Shown: positions 24,003-31,685 of the stretch, piece by piece | Layout of the letters: every line of letters begins with the position of its first letter | Numbering within the stretch: position 1 is the first letter of the stretch | Source: JAMCRM01 sp041685075 | Lineage (GTDB): Bacteria; Acidobacteriota; Terriglobia; Bryobacterales; Bryobacteraceae | Reading direction: 5' to 3' | DNA: 37,697 bases | NCBI GenBank assembly: GCA_041685075.1 | Contig: JAWLGN010000013.1 | Location: 1-37,697 of the forward strand | Program-made: the position numbers and the translations under genes | Notes under the pieces: generated by a model | The model's input: only the letters and a program-made list of their open reading frames with translations | Told to the model about the DNA's origin: nothing | The model's database searches: none

Positions 24003-24493
24003 ATGTATCTTCTTCGTGCCGTGATTCTCGCGCCCATAGCACCTGTGATCCTGAGCAGCATAGCGGTAGCGCAGGAAGGGACACCTGGCACGCTTAGCAG
24101 CCTCAAACCACTGCTTCCGCAATTGCAGCAGGCGATCGAAGCCGAGGATATCGACCGCGCCCATGAATTGTTGAACGAGTTATCTCGGGCCGTGGCTAAG
24201 GAACGCGCCGCGCGGTATTCTCCGAGCGCTCTCTTGGAAAAGCTGGAAAAGCCATTCAGTCAAGGCCAGAGGCTCGCCCGACTGGGATCGCCGGGCTTGC
24301 GTTCTATGCCGCCAAGGCTGGTCAGTTTGACAAAGCACGCTCGTACGCGATTGAAGCCCTGAGTTATGCATCTATTATAATGGAGGCACATCAGTATGCT
24401 GCGAATCCTTGGGTGGATGGTTGTTATGGCCGCATCTACTTTGTGCGTGTTTGGCCAGGCACCAGGGCAGTCTGCCGATGTCTGCTGAAGTGA
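24003..24493 (+). pseudogene. Frameshifted secreted helical-repeat (TPR-like) protein
   Basis: ATG 24003 opens a signal peptide (MYLLRAVILAPIAPVILSSI) and a helical region (IEAEDIDRAHELLNELSRAV). Around 24245-24280 the frame breaks: this frame ends at 24362 with basic low-quality sequence, while another frame continues as GIAGLAFYAAKAGQFDKARS and YAIEALSYAS, a clear TPR-like helix pair, stopping at 24491-24493. The two parts form one protein interrupted by a frameshift. The late part overlaps the promoter and start of the next broken gene, so the original C-terminus may be lost. Confidence 0.6.
24351..24381 (+). promoter_or_regulatory. Promoter candidate before the second broken gene
   Basis: TTGAAG (24351-24356) and TATAAT (24376-24381) are 19 nt apart, followed by GGAGG and the ATG at 24396. 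It lies inside the tail of the preceding broken gene. Confidence 0.45.
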
Positions 24494-24939
24494 CCGCCAT
24501 CACTGCGGACAGAGATGGCAGGCCTGTGGTCTCGGTGCTCCTGAAGAATACTTCGCCCTTTTCCGTTATAGGCTATGTGCTGAACATCGCGGTTGTGGAC
24601 AAGAGCGGGAATCGTACCGTCGATGTCGATAAGGTCTTTATCAGAGGCATGGGGAACTCGAAACAGGCGGAGTATTATGCTCCAGGAGCTTCATGGAATG
24701 AGGTACTGGAACTGCCAATCATTCCAGCGCCGGGAGTTCAGCAGACCTACAAGGTCTCCGTTGACTATGTCCGCACGACTAACCCTAGACACCCCGATGC
24801 GGGACCCGACCGTTCTCGTAAGTCGCAATTCATCCTCGGGGCGATAAGCGCCTACAAAGCCGAGCGCTCACGATTGCGACGGATGGCTTTGGAGAGAGGC
24901 TTTCAATCCGTGATGGAAGACCTCAAGACTGCTCCTTAG
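24396..24939 (+). pseudogene. Frameshifted secreted protein of unknown function
   Basis: ATG 24396, 9 nt after GGAGG, encodes a signal peptide (MLRILGWMVVMAASTLCVFG) and reaches a TGA at 24486-24488. The neighbouring frame then carries a beta-rich domain (AEVTAITADRDGRPVVSVLL, KNTSPFSVIGYVLNIAVVD) to a stop at 24937-24939. Without the break the protein would be about 180 residues: signal peptide, an Ig-like or FxLYD-like strand pattern, and a charged C-terminal helix. I do not recognise a named family. A one-base change near 24480 restores the frame, so either mutation or sequencing error is possible. Confidence 0.6.
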
Positions 24940-24940
24940 A

Positions 24941-25109
24941 GCGGACGGCCACGGTAGTCGTCGACGCGAGGCCCGGGCGCAGGGTAACCCGGACTACCGG
25001 GTGCAACTTTCGGATCTCGCCGCCATGGGCGCCCACCGCACACTATACGCGGATAACGAATCGCCTGGGGCAGCGGGGCGCGGGTGCGCGTGTGTCACTG
25101 CTGCCCTAG
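24941..25109 (+). pseudogene. Decayed, internally deleted copy of the cyclase gene
   Basis: Three blocks match the intact cyclase gene in order. 24941-25023 resembles ~23415-23540 (ACGGCCACGG, GTCGTCGACG, GACTACCGGGTGCAAC, TCGGATCTC). 25024-25058 resembles ~23770-23803 (GCCCACCGCACACT, TACGCGGA). 25060-25109 resembles ~23885-23931 (GGGGCAGCGGGGCGC, GGTGCGCGTG, CACTGCTGCC then stop). The parts between are deleted and the frame is broken. It is a relic of a second cyclase gene on the same strand, 1.0 kb downstream of the intact one. Confidence 0.75.
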
Positions 25110-25130
25110 CGCACCGCGCCCGCTCGAGCC

Positions 25131-25622
25131 TTACGCCTGCCCTGGGCCGCCTTCGCCCGCTTCGAACGATTGCAGCGCCAGGTAACTGGGCCCGAAACGC
25201 TGGATATTGTCGCGCTGCTTTTCGAACTGGTCGAAGTGCTGCTCCTCGTCCTGTACCAGTTGCTCGAACATCTGCTTGGAGACGGCGTCGGCGTTGGCTG
25301 CGCATTCCAGCGCGGCCTGGTTATAGATGCGCGCGCTGGCATCCTCCATCTCCATGGCCTTGGCCACCATGGCCTCCGGCTCCACGACCCGTTCCACCGG
25401 TCCCGCGCACACCATGTCCACGTCGCCCTTCAGAAACAGGATGCGCTCGGCCAGCTTTTCCACGTGCCCCATCTCCTGGATGGCGATCCGTTTGAACAGC
25501 ATGGAGAGAGGTCCGAACCCCTGGTCGTCCAGGTGAAAGTGAAAGTACATGTACTGGTGTACGGCTTGCAACTCGTCGGCTACAGCCTTGTTTAACAGTT
25601 CGATGCTCTTGGCCTTGTTCAT
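25131..25622 (-). CDS. Bacterioferritin-like protein
   Basis: The 163-residue protein has a four-helix ferritin fold with the diiron ligands in ADELQAVHQY (E17), IQEMGHVEKL (E50, H53), a third helix EMEDASARIY and DEEQHFDQFE. Met51 lies at the haem-ligand position of bacterioferritin, so haem binding between subunits is possible. It would oxidise and store iron in the cytoplasm. GAGGA precedes ATG 25622, and TAGAAT (25644-25649) forms a -10 that shares bases with the stop codon of the upstream esterase gene. Confidence 0.92.
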   Translation of the reverse strand: MNKAKSIELLNKAVADELQAVHQYMYFHFHLDDQGFGPLSMLFKRIAIQEMGHVEKLAERILFLKGDVDMVCAGPVERVVEPEAMVAKAMEMEDASARIYNQAALECAANADAVSKQMFEQLVQDEEQHFDQFEKQRDNIQRFGPSYLALQSFEAGEGGPGQA

Positions 25623-25643
25623 GTGTTCCTCGCTTAAGACGCT

Positions 25644-25649
25644 ATTCTA
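25644..25649 (-). promoter_or_regulatory. -10 TAGAAT for the bacterioferritin-like gene
   Basis: The first three bases are the TAG stop of the esterase gene (25647-25649). The hexamer lies 21 nt before the ATG at 25622, giving a short leader with GAGGA. Confidence 0.45.
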
Positions 25650-26945
25650 TCGCGACCGCAGATGGCGGTCGGCGAAATCCAGCCAGCAGTCCCAATCGTA
25701 AGCCATGACGGCGTGCCTGCCCTGGCGGAGATGGTACCCCACGGTGTGGCCCACGGGCTGGTGAATGCCCGGCATCTCGGTGGTGCCGAGGCCCTTCCGG
25801 CCGAGGAGTTCATAGACCGGCGAAGCATGCACGGCGGCGAGGAATTCGCCCTTGGGGTCGGCCCAGCGGTCCTCCGATGCGCTAGCCACGTAGACCGGAC
25901 GCGGGGCAATGAGGGCCAGCAGCATGTGCTGATCGACCGGCAGCTCATCCACGCGATCGTTATAGCGGCGGTAGTTGGCGCAGAACCAGTGGGGGAAGCT
26001 GGTGTTCAGGTGCTTGACGTTTTCGCCGAACATGCGGCGGCTGATGGCGGCGCCTCCTTCGCCCGAGTTGTTGGAGATCACCAGGGCGAAGCGGGTGTCC
26101 TGCGCCCCGGCCCAGAGGGCGGTCTTGCCCAGCCGGGAATGGCCCATGACGGCCACGCGTTTGGCGTCCACGTGCGGATCGGTTTCGAGGTAATCGAGAG
26201 CGCGGCTCAGCCCCCAGGCCCAGGCCCCGATGGCGCCCCACTCGTCGGCGGCGGGGCGCGTCTGCCCGTCTTTATAGAAGAGCGGATGGACGCCGTTCTG
26301 GAAGCCGTCGTCGAAGTCCGGGTCGATGTCGCAGTAGTGGATGGTGGCCAGGGCATAGCCGCGGGCCAGCACCTTCTCCACCTGCCAGGCTTCGGCGCTG
26401 CGGCCCCGCTGGTCATCGGTGCCCCGCACCTTCGCCATGCCGCCGGGGGCGCTTCTGTCGCGCTGCCAGATTTCGTTCAGCCGGATGCCGGGGTCGGCGT
26501 GCACCATGTGGTTGCCCGGGAAGTTCAGCCCCAGGAAGGCGGGCACCGGACCTTGGGCTGCCGCGGGGATGTACAGCAGCAGGTTCATGGAGGGACCGGA
26601 CTTGCCGGCAAACCACACGGTCACCTGCTTGCGAATGGCCTTGCCGCCGAGGGCTTGCTTCTCGATCTCGACGGTTTCGAACCGCATATTCTTCGGCCGT
26701 TCGGGACTGCGCCCGTAAACCTGGCTCTGGAACAGCTTCAGGATTTCCGGCCGGCGCCGCTGGTTCCACGTGCGGGCATCGCGCACCGGTTCTCCGTTGG
26801 CCAGCACGAGGGGATCGGGCAAGGTGTACTTGGGCACCTTGGCTTCGTCGTAGTTCACATCCGGGCGCTGCGCATCGGCAGGCATGGAAACCATCAGCAC
26901 CGCCAGCGCGGCGCCGGAAACAGAGATCCACCAGGCATGCATCAT
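25647..26945 (-). CDS. Secreted alpha/beta hydrolase, glucuronoyl esterase (CE15)-like
   Basis: The 432-residue protein begins with a signal peptide (ISVSGAALAVLMVSMPADAQ) and a DUF-type N-terminal lead. The nucleophile elbow is VMGHSRLGKTALWAG (Ser270), followed by VISNNSGEGGAAISRR, both typical of CE15 and acetylxylan-esterase-like enzymes; the catalytic His is probably H400 in GHTVGYH. CE15 esterases cut lignin-glucuronoxylan ester links; the first Cys of the usual GCSR motif is His here, so the exact class is open. GGAGG lies 6 nt before ATG 26945. It diverges from the HAD gene and precedes the ferritin gene by 24 bp. Confidence 0.88.
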   Translation of the reverse strand: MMHAWWISVSGAALAVLMVSMPADAQRPDVNYDEAKVPKYTLPDPLVLANGEPVRDARTWNQRRRPEILKLFQSQVYGRSPERPKNMRFETVEIEKQALGGKAIRKQVTVWFAGKSGPSMNLLLYIPAAAQGPVPAFLGLNFPGNHMVHADPGIRLNEIWQRDRSAPGGMAKVRGTDDQRGRSAEAWQVEKVLARGYALATIHYCDIDPDFDDGFQNGVHPLFYKDGQTRPAADEWGAIGAWAWGLSRALDYLETDPHVDAKRVAVMGHSRLGKTALWAGAQDTRFALVISNNSGEGGAAISRRMFGENVKHLNTSFPHWFCANYRRYNDRVDELPVDQHMLLALIAPRPVYVASASEDRWADPKGEFLAAVHASPVYELLGRKGLGTTEMPGIHQPVGHTVGYHLRQGRHAVMAYDWDCWLDFADRHLRSR

Positions 26946-27023
26946 CGAGAGCCTCCAGAAAGCCGGGGGACGGCCCCGGCGTACGCTCCAGCATAGCAAG
27001 GGTAAGACCGGGTTGCCCGATGC

Positions 27024-27029
27024 TAGAAT
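27024..27029 (+). promoter_or_regulatory. -10-like TAGAAT 9 nt before the HAD gene ATG
   Basis: TAGAAT lies 9 nt before ATG 27039, with no Shine-Dalgarno between. A transcript would start within about three bases of the ATG. Confidence 0.4.
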
Positions 27030-27038
27030 GCGGCTTCC

Positions 27039-27692
27039 ATGAAACGGGCTGTCCTGTGGGACCTTGACGGCACACTGGTGGATTCCGGGGAGTTGCACTG
27101 GCGCGCGTGGGTCGAGACCATGGCCGCCGAAGGCATTGCGATCACTCGCGAGCAGTTTCTGGCCAGCTTTGGCCGGCGGAACGATTCCTTCGTGCCGGAG
27201 TGGCTCGGGGAGGGCGCCACGCCCGAGCGCGTCGAGCGCGTCGGCGAGGAGAAGGAGGCCCGCTACCGCCGGCTGGTGCGGGAGCACGGCCTGGCGCCGC
27301 TTCCCGGCGCTGCGCGGTGGCTGGCGCGCTTGCAGGAGGAGGGATGGGCGCAGGCGGTGGCTTCCTCGGCGCCCCGGCAGAACGTGGAAGTGATGCTCGA
27401 GGCCCTCGATTTCCGCGGCTGTTTCCAGGTCCTGGTCGCCGCCGAGGACGTTCAACAGGGCAAGCCGCATCCGGAAGTCTTCTTAACCGCCGCCGCGCGG
27501 CTCGAGGTCGAGCCTTTCCGCTGCGTGGTGGTGGAGGACGCGACCGCGGGAGTCGAAGCGGCGCGGCGCGCCGGCATGCGCTCCATCGGGGTGGCGCGCG
27601 GCGGCACCCGCCTGGATGCCGATATCGTGGTCGCTTCGCTGGCGGAACTGCCCGCCGATGCCTTCGACTCCCTGACGCCCGTGCTGGGCTAA
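27039..27692 (+). CDS. HAD-family phosphatase, beta-phosphoglucomutase-like
   Basis: The 217-residue protein is a subfamily I HAD hydrolase. Motif I is LWDLDGTLVDS (nucleophile and acid Asp), motif II VASSAPRQN, motif III K in QGKPHPEVF, and motif IV VVEDATAGVEAA. The small helical cap (residues ~17-85) is of the beta-phosphoglucomutase/phosphoglycolate phosphatase type. It probably acts on a sugar phosphate. The ATG lacks a Shine-Dalgarno and follows TAGAAT by 9 nt. Its stop codon TAA forms part of the -10-like TAAAAT of the next gene. Confidence 0.92.
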   Translation: MKRAVLWDLDGTLVDSGELHWRAWVETMAAEGIAITREQFLASFGRRNDSFVPEWLGEGATPERVERVGEEKEARYRRLVREHGLAPLPGAARWLARLQEEGWAQAVASSAPRQNVEVMLEALDFRGCFQVLVAAEDVQQGKPHPEVFLTAAARLEVEPFRCVVVEDATAGVEAARRAGMRSIGVARGGTRLDADIVVASLAELPADAFDSLTPVLG

Positions 27693-27695
27693 AAT
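27690..27695 (+). promoter_or_regulatory. -10-like TAAAAT made from the HAD stop codon
   Basis: TAAAAT starts with the TAA stop of the HAD gene and ends 6 nt before GTG 27702, exactly the spacing for transcription to start on the start codon. Confidence 0.4.
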
Positions 27696-27701
27696 CATCG
27701 G

Positions 27702-28241
27702 GTGTTCAGCATCCCCAACCTGTTTACGCTGCTGCGGCTGCTGCTCGCCCCGGTCGTCATTCGTGCGATTTTGCACGGTGATCACCGGCTCGCCCTGGCG
27801 GTCTTCGCGCTGGCCGCCCTGACCGACGCCGTCGACGGCGCCCTGGCGCGGCGCTTCCGGTGGATCACCGTCACTGGCGCCTACCTGGACCCCATAGCCG
27901 ACAAGGTCCTGCTATCGGGTGTTTACCTGGCGCTAGGACTGACCGGCACCCTGCCGTGGTGGTTCGTGGGCCTGATCTTCGGACGCGATGCCCTGATCCT
28001 GCTCGGTGGAGCGATTGCCTTATTTTTCACCGGCTACCGGAAGTTCGAACCCAGCGTCTGGGGCAAGCTGAGCACTACCTTTCAGGCGTTCACCGGAGTT
28101 TGGTGGATGGTGCGCAACGTGCTGGAGGTACCGATGGCGGATGCGGTGGGCCAGGTACTGATTTGGCCCACCGCCGCCGCCACCGCCTGGAGTGGCCTCC
28201 ATTACGGCTGGCGCATGCTCCGGGCCGCACGTACGCATTGA
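27702..28241 (+). CDS. CDP-alcohol phosphatidyltransferase (PgsA-like)
   Basis: The 179-residue membrane protein has the full CDP-alcohol transferase signature: D42, DG at 45-46, AR at 49-50, G59, D63 and D67 (DAVDGALAR, then GAYLDPIAD). These Asp residues bind metal and the CDP head. About five helices are predicted. By length and start (MFSIPNLFTLLRLLLAPV) it resembles PgsA, phosphatidylglycerophosphate synthase, but cardiolipin synthase of this family is possible. The GTG start has no Shine-Dalgarno and a -10-like hexamer 6 nt upstream. Confidence 0.88.
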   Translation: MFSIPNLFTLLRLLLAPVVIRAILHGDHRLALAVFALAALTDAVDGALARRFRWITVTGAYLDPIADKVLLSGVYLALGLTGTLPWWFVGLIFGRDALILLGGAIALFFTGYRKFEPSVWGKLSTTFQAFTGVWWMVRNVLEVPMADAVGQVLIWPTAAATAWSGLHYGWRMLRAARTH

Positions 28242-28286
28242 CGCCGAATCCGCAGGGGAGTAGTCTTAAAGGTGTCGGGGACGGAC

Positions 28287-28847
28287 ATGACTCGCTACGT
28301 GCCTGCGCGGCATTATGTCTTATTTGGATTGGTCGCCCTCGCGCTGGCCGGGTTCTCGGGCTGGTTAGGGATGGACTGGGCGCCGGCTTTCATTCCGGCG
28401 TTACTGTTCCTGCTCAGCGCTGTCCTGATGTTTGTCATGGCTACCCGGCCCGCCATTGAAATCCACGATGGCTACCTGGCGGTTGGAAAACGCGTGGTGC
28501 CGTGGATGGATATCCGGCGGCTGGACCGTACGGGCTGGATCTCGCCCCTGATCATCTCCATCACGCTGTTCGACGATTCCCGCCTTACGGTCATCTACCC
28601 GGGCGACCTGGAGTCCTGCAACAGTTTGCTGCGCCGCATGCGGCAACTCTCGCGCGATGCGCTCATCGACGGCGTTCCCTACCGGCAGTACTGGGGCGAA
28701 GTACTGGCGCCGGGGGGAGACCGTAAACAGATCCCGGCTCCGCGCTACCGCATTCTGCGGCCGGAAGACGAGGCAGAGGTGGAACGCCTCTACCAGAGGC
28801 TGAAGACGGTCGGTAATCTGGACCAGAAGAACACGGACGAGAATTAG
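28287..28847 (+). CDS. Membrane protein with PH-like cytoplasmic domain, unknown function
   Basis: The 186-residue protein has two predicted membrane helices (VLFGLVALALAGFSGWLG and FIPALLFLLSAVLMFVMA) and then a beta-rich domain (IEIHDGYLAVGKRVVPWMDI and on to LIISITLFDDSRLTVIYPG), a pattern like bacterial PH-type (bPH) domains. The C-terminal helix is charged. ATG 28287 is chosen because GGGGA lies 7 nt upstream; a GTG at 28272 is possible. Three bases separate its stop from the DUF218 gene, so they are co-transcribed. The function is not known. Confidence 0.7.
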   Translation: MTRYVPARHYVLFGLVALALAGFSGWLGMDWAPAFIPALLFLLSAVLMFVMATRPAIEIHDGYLAVGKRVVPWMDIRRLDRTGWISPLIISITLFDDSRLTVIYPGDLESCNSLLRRMRQLSRDALIDGVPYRQYWGEVLAPGGDRKQIPAPRYRILRPEDEAEVERLYQRLKTVGNLDQKNTDEN

Positions 28848-28850
28848 TCC

Positions 28851-29450
28851 GTGGGAATTGCCCGCTCCCGCTCCTTCACACTGCTCGCCGCGGCCACCGT
28901 GTGCGCGGTCGTGGCCGCCACCCACCCCATCTGGCTGCGCGCGCTGGGGAGCGCCCTGGTAACCGCCGAACAACCGGTGAAGGCCGACGTGGCGGTAGTG
29001 CTCGCCGGCGACAGCTACGGGCATCGTATCCTCAAGGGCGCCGAACTGGTGGACAAAGGCTACGCACCTGTGGCATTGGTGAGCGGCCCGTACGGCATCT
29101 ACGGGTTGCACGAATGCGACCTGGCGATCCGCTTCGCGGTCAGCAAGGGCTACCGCGAGGAACTGTTCGTCCCCGTCCCGCACCGGGCCCTCTCCACCCG
29201 GGAGGAGGCCGACGCCCTGGCGAAGGAACTGCGCCGCCGCGGCGTGCGTCGTTATCTGCTGGTGACAAGCAACTACCACACCGCCCGCGCGGGCCGCATC
29301 TTCCGGCGCAGCATTCCGGAGATCGAAGCGCACGTCATCCCGGCACGCGACGAATGGTTCGATCCGGACCGCTGGTGGAAACATCGCGAAGGCTGGAAAC
29401 GTTTCGCGCTCGAGTGGGAGAAGACCGTCGCCGGCTGGCTGGGAATGTAG
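28851..29450 (+). CDS. DUF218 (YdcF/ElyC-like) protein
   Basis: The 199-residue protein has an N-terminal membrane anchor (FTLLAAATVCAVVAATHP) and a DUF218 Rossmann-like domain: DVAVVLAGDSYGHRILKGAE, the STREEADAL stretch and LLVTSNYHTARAGRIFRR. E. coli ElyC of this family affects lipid-carrier use in envelope synthesis; a similar role is only inferred. It starts with GTG 28851, three bases after the previous stop, and its TAG is followed directly by the ATG of the ABC exporter gene, so the three genes form one unit. Confidence 0.88.
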   Translation: MGIARSRSFTLLAAATVCAVVAATHPIWLRALGSALVTAEQPVKADVAVVLAGDSYGHRILKGAELVDKGYAPVALVSGPYGIYGLHECDLAIRFAVSKGYREELFVPVPHRALSTREEADALAKELRRRGVRRYLLVTSNYHTARAGRIFRRSIPEIEAHVIPARDEWFDPDRWWKHREGWKRFALEWEKTVAGWLGM

Positions 29451-31190
29451 ATGAGGGAAACACTCCGCACCGCCCGTCCGTATCTCTGGCGCTATCGCAC
29501 GGGCCTGGCTCTGGGAATGGGCGCGCTGCTGCTGAAAGACGTGGCCGCGGCGGCCATGCCGCTCATGATCAAGGGCGCCATCGACAGCCTCACCGCCGGC
29601 TTCGGTCCCCGGCGCCTGTTGACCTTCGCCGGTTACCTGGTGCTGCTGTCGCTCATCAAGGGCCTGTTCCAGTACTGGATGCGGGTGATCCTGATCGGCA
29701 TCTCGCGGGACATCGAGTACGATCTGCGCAACGACCTGTTCCGCCACCTGGTAAGCCTCTCGCCGGATTTCTACGGCCGCACCCGTACCGGCGACATCAT
29801 GGCGCGCGCCACCAACGATCTAAACAACGTCCGGATGATGCTGGGACCCGGCATCATGTACTGGACCGAGACCAGCATCACCTTCGTGCTGGCGATAGCG
29901 GTGATGGCCTGGGTGGACTGGCGGCTCACGTTTTTCGCGCTGCTGCCGGCCCCGGTGGTAAGCGCCGCGGTGATCTTCTTCGGCCGGCGCATTCACGACC
30001 GCTTCGAGCGCATTCAGTCCATCTTCAGCGATATCTCCAGCCGGGTGCAGGAGAACATCGCGGGCGTACGGATGGTGCGCGCCTTTGCTCAGGAAGACGC
30101 CGAGATGGAGCGCTTCGAGCGCCTCAATCGCGGCTACATCGCGCAGAACATCAAGCTGGTGCGCATCTCGGGGCTGTTCATGCCGCTGCTCGAAGCCTTG
30201 ATCGGCCTGACCTTCCTGGTCGTGCTGTGGGTGGGGGGCTACCAGGTGCTGCGCGGCAATATTTCGCTGGGCAGCTTCGTGATGTTCAACACCTACATGG
30301 GAATGCTGGTGTGGCCCATGATTGCGCTGGGATGGGTGGTGAACCTGATGCAGCGCGGTATCGCTTCGATGGGGCGCATCAACCAGATCCTCCGGGAGCG
30401 GCCCACCATCGCCGCGCCGGCCGCACCGGCGGTGATCGAGCGCGTGCGCGGGGCGATAGCGTTCCGCGGCGTCACGGTGGATTACCCCACCGGCCGCGCG
30501 CTCGACGCCGTCGATCTGGAGATCCCCGCCGGCAGGACCATCGCGGTGGTAGGGCACACGGGAGCGGGCAAGAGCACGCTGGTAAGCCTGGTGCCGCGGC
30601 TGCTGGATCCCTCGGCCGGCGCCGTCTACCTGGACGGCGTGGACCTGCGTGACCTGGACCCGGCCGAACTGCGCCGCCACATCGGCTTCGTGCCGCAGGA
30701 GACCTTCCTGTTCAGCGCCACCTTGGCGGAGAACATCGCCTTTGGAGTGGAGCACGCGCCCGAAGAGGAGATCCGCCGCGCCGCCGAACTGGCCGGCCTG
30801 GCCGCCGATATCGAGGGCTTCCCGCTGGGCTACCAGACCATGGTGGGGGAGCGCGGTATCACGCTCTCCGGCGGGCAGAAGCAGCGCACCGCTATCGCCC
30901 GCGCCATCCTGCGCAACCCTCGCATCCTGATTCTGGACGACGCGCTCTCGAGCGTCGACACTCTCACGGAGGAACGTATCCTGCAAGGGCTCACCGGTGT
31001 GATGCGCGGCCGCACCGTCATCCTGATCTCCCACCGGGTCTCCACCGTGCGGCAGGCCGACCAGATCGTGGTGCTCGAGAAGGGCCGCATCGTCGAGCGC
31101 GGCACGCACACGGAACTGGTGGCGGCAGGCGGCTACTACGCTGAACTCTCGCAGAAGCAGATGCTCGAAGAAGAACTGGAAGCCATATAG
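29451..31190 (+). CDS. ABC exporter, fused permease and ATPase
   Basis: The 579-residue protein is a half-exporter. The membrane domain (~1-310) has six helices, with the RTRTGDIMARATNDLNNVRM coupling region typical of MdlA/YheI types. The nucleotide-binding domain has Walker A GHTGAGKST, Q-loop VPQETFLFSATLAENI, signature LSGGQKQRTAIARA, Walker B ILILDDALSSVD and LISHR. The second Walker B acid is Asp not Glu (LDDA), a known variant in heterodimeric exporters whose degenerate site is inactive; no partner half-exporter adjoins. Its substrate is unknown. It follows the DUF218 stop with no gap. Confidence 0.95.
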   Translation: MRETLRTARPYLWRYRTGLALGMGALLLKDVAAAAMPLMIKGAIDSLTAGFGPRRLLTFAGYLVLLSLIKGLFQYWMRVILIGISRDIEYDLRNDLFRHLVSLSPDFYGRTRTGDIMARATNDLNNVRMMLGPGIMYWTETSITFVLAIAVMAWVDWRLTFFALLPAPVVSAAVIFFGRRIHDRFERIQSIFSDISSRVQENIAGVRMVRAFAQEDAEMERFERLNRGYIAQNIKLVRISGLFMPLLEALIGLTFLVVLWVGGYQVLRGNISLGSFVMFNTYMGMLVWPMIALGWVVNLMQRGIASMGRINQILRERPTIAAPAAPAVIERVRGAIAFRGVTVDYPTGRALDAVDLEIPAGRTIAVVGHTGAGKSTLVSLVPRLLDPSAGAVYLDGVDLRDLDPAELRRHIGFVPQETFLFSATLAENIAFGVEHAPEEEIRRAAELAGLAADIEGFPLGYQTMVGERGITLSGGQKQRTAIARAILRNPRILILDDALSSVDTLTEERILQGLTGVMRGRTVILISHRVSTVRQADQIVVLEKGRIVERGTHTELVAAGGYYAELSQKQMLEEELEAI

Positions 31191-31199
31191 GAGGGGCGC

Positions 31200-31655
31200 A
31201 TGCGCGTGAAAACCGCGATGGCCGCCGGAGCCATCGGCGGAGTGGCAGGCGCGCTGGCCATGGGGCTGGCGCACACGGGACTGGCAAAGGTGGTGGGCAG
31301 CAAATCCCGAGGCGGCGAGCGCGATGCTACGGTGCTGGCTGCCGAGCGGGTGCTGGGAGGCGAGCTGGAGGGCGATCGAGCAGCCATTGCGGGCACCGCC
31401 GTGCACCTGCTCTTCGGCGCTGCCAGCGGTGCGGCCTACGGAGCCGCCGCGGCCCTGCTGCCCTCGGTGCGGTGCGGCGCGGGACTGCCCCTGGGCGCGG
31501 CCCTCTATTTCGGGGCGCACGGCTGGGCGGTACCGCGCGCCCGGCTATCGGAGTCGCCGCTCGATAAACCCCTGGCGGGCGAGCTGGTCGAGTTCGCCGC
31601 GCACCTGGTCTACGGCGCTGTCACCGACGCCGTCCTGCGCATCCCGCGGCGTTGA
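31200..31655 (+). CDS. DUF1440 (YagU-like) membrane protein
   Basis: The 151-residue protein has glycine- and alanine-rich membrane segments (AAGAIGGVAGALAMGLAH, then HLLFGAASGAAYGAAAALL), and ends in a helix ELVEFAAHLVYGAVTDAVLR. The pattern is that of DUF1440/YagU inner-membrane proteins; YagU has been tied to acid resistance, but no role is shown here. AGGAGG lies 5-6 nt before the ATG at 31200, nine bases after the exporter stop, so it probably belongs to that operon. Confidence 0.72.
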   Translation: MRVKTAMAAGAIGGVAGALAMGLAHTGLAKVVGSKSRGGERDATVLAAERVLGGELEGDRAAIAGTAVHLLFGAASGAAYGAAAALLPSVRCGAGLPLGAALYFGAHGWAVPRARLSESPLDKPLAGELVEFAAHLVYGAVTDAVLRIPRR

Positions 31656-31670
31656 GCTTGCCCGGGGCGA

Positions 31671-31676
31671 TATCCT
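31671..31676 (+). promoter_or_regulatory. -10-like TATCCT 9 nt before the trmFO TTG
   Basis: TATCCT ends 9 nt before TTG 31686. No Shine-Dalgarno separates them, so a near-leaderless trmFO transcript is possible. Confidence 0.28.
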
Positions 31677-31685
31677 GGTAGTAGT

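Noticed and set aside
29820..31520. 566-codon minus-strand open frame opposite the ABC exporter
   Set aside because: His/Arg/Gly-rich antisense of a gene with clear Walker and signature motifs.
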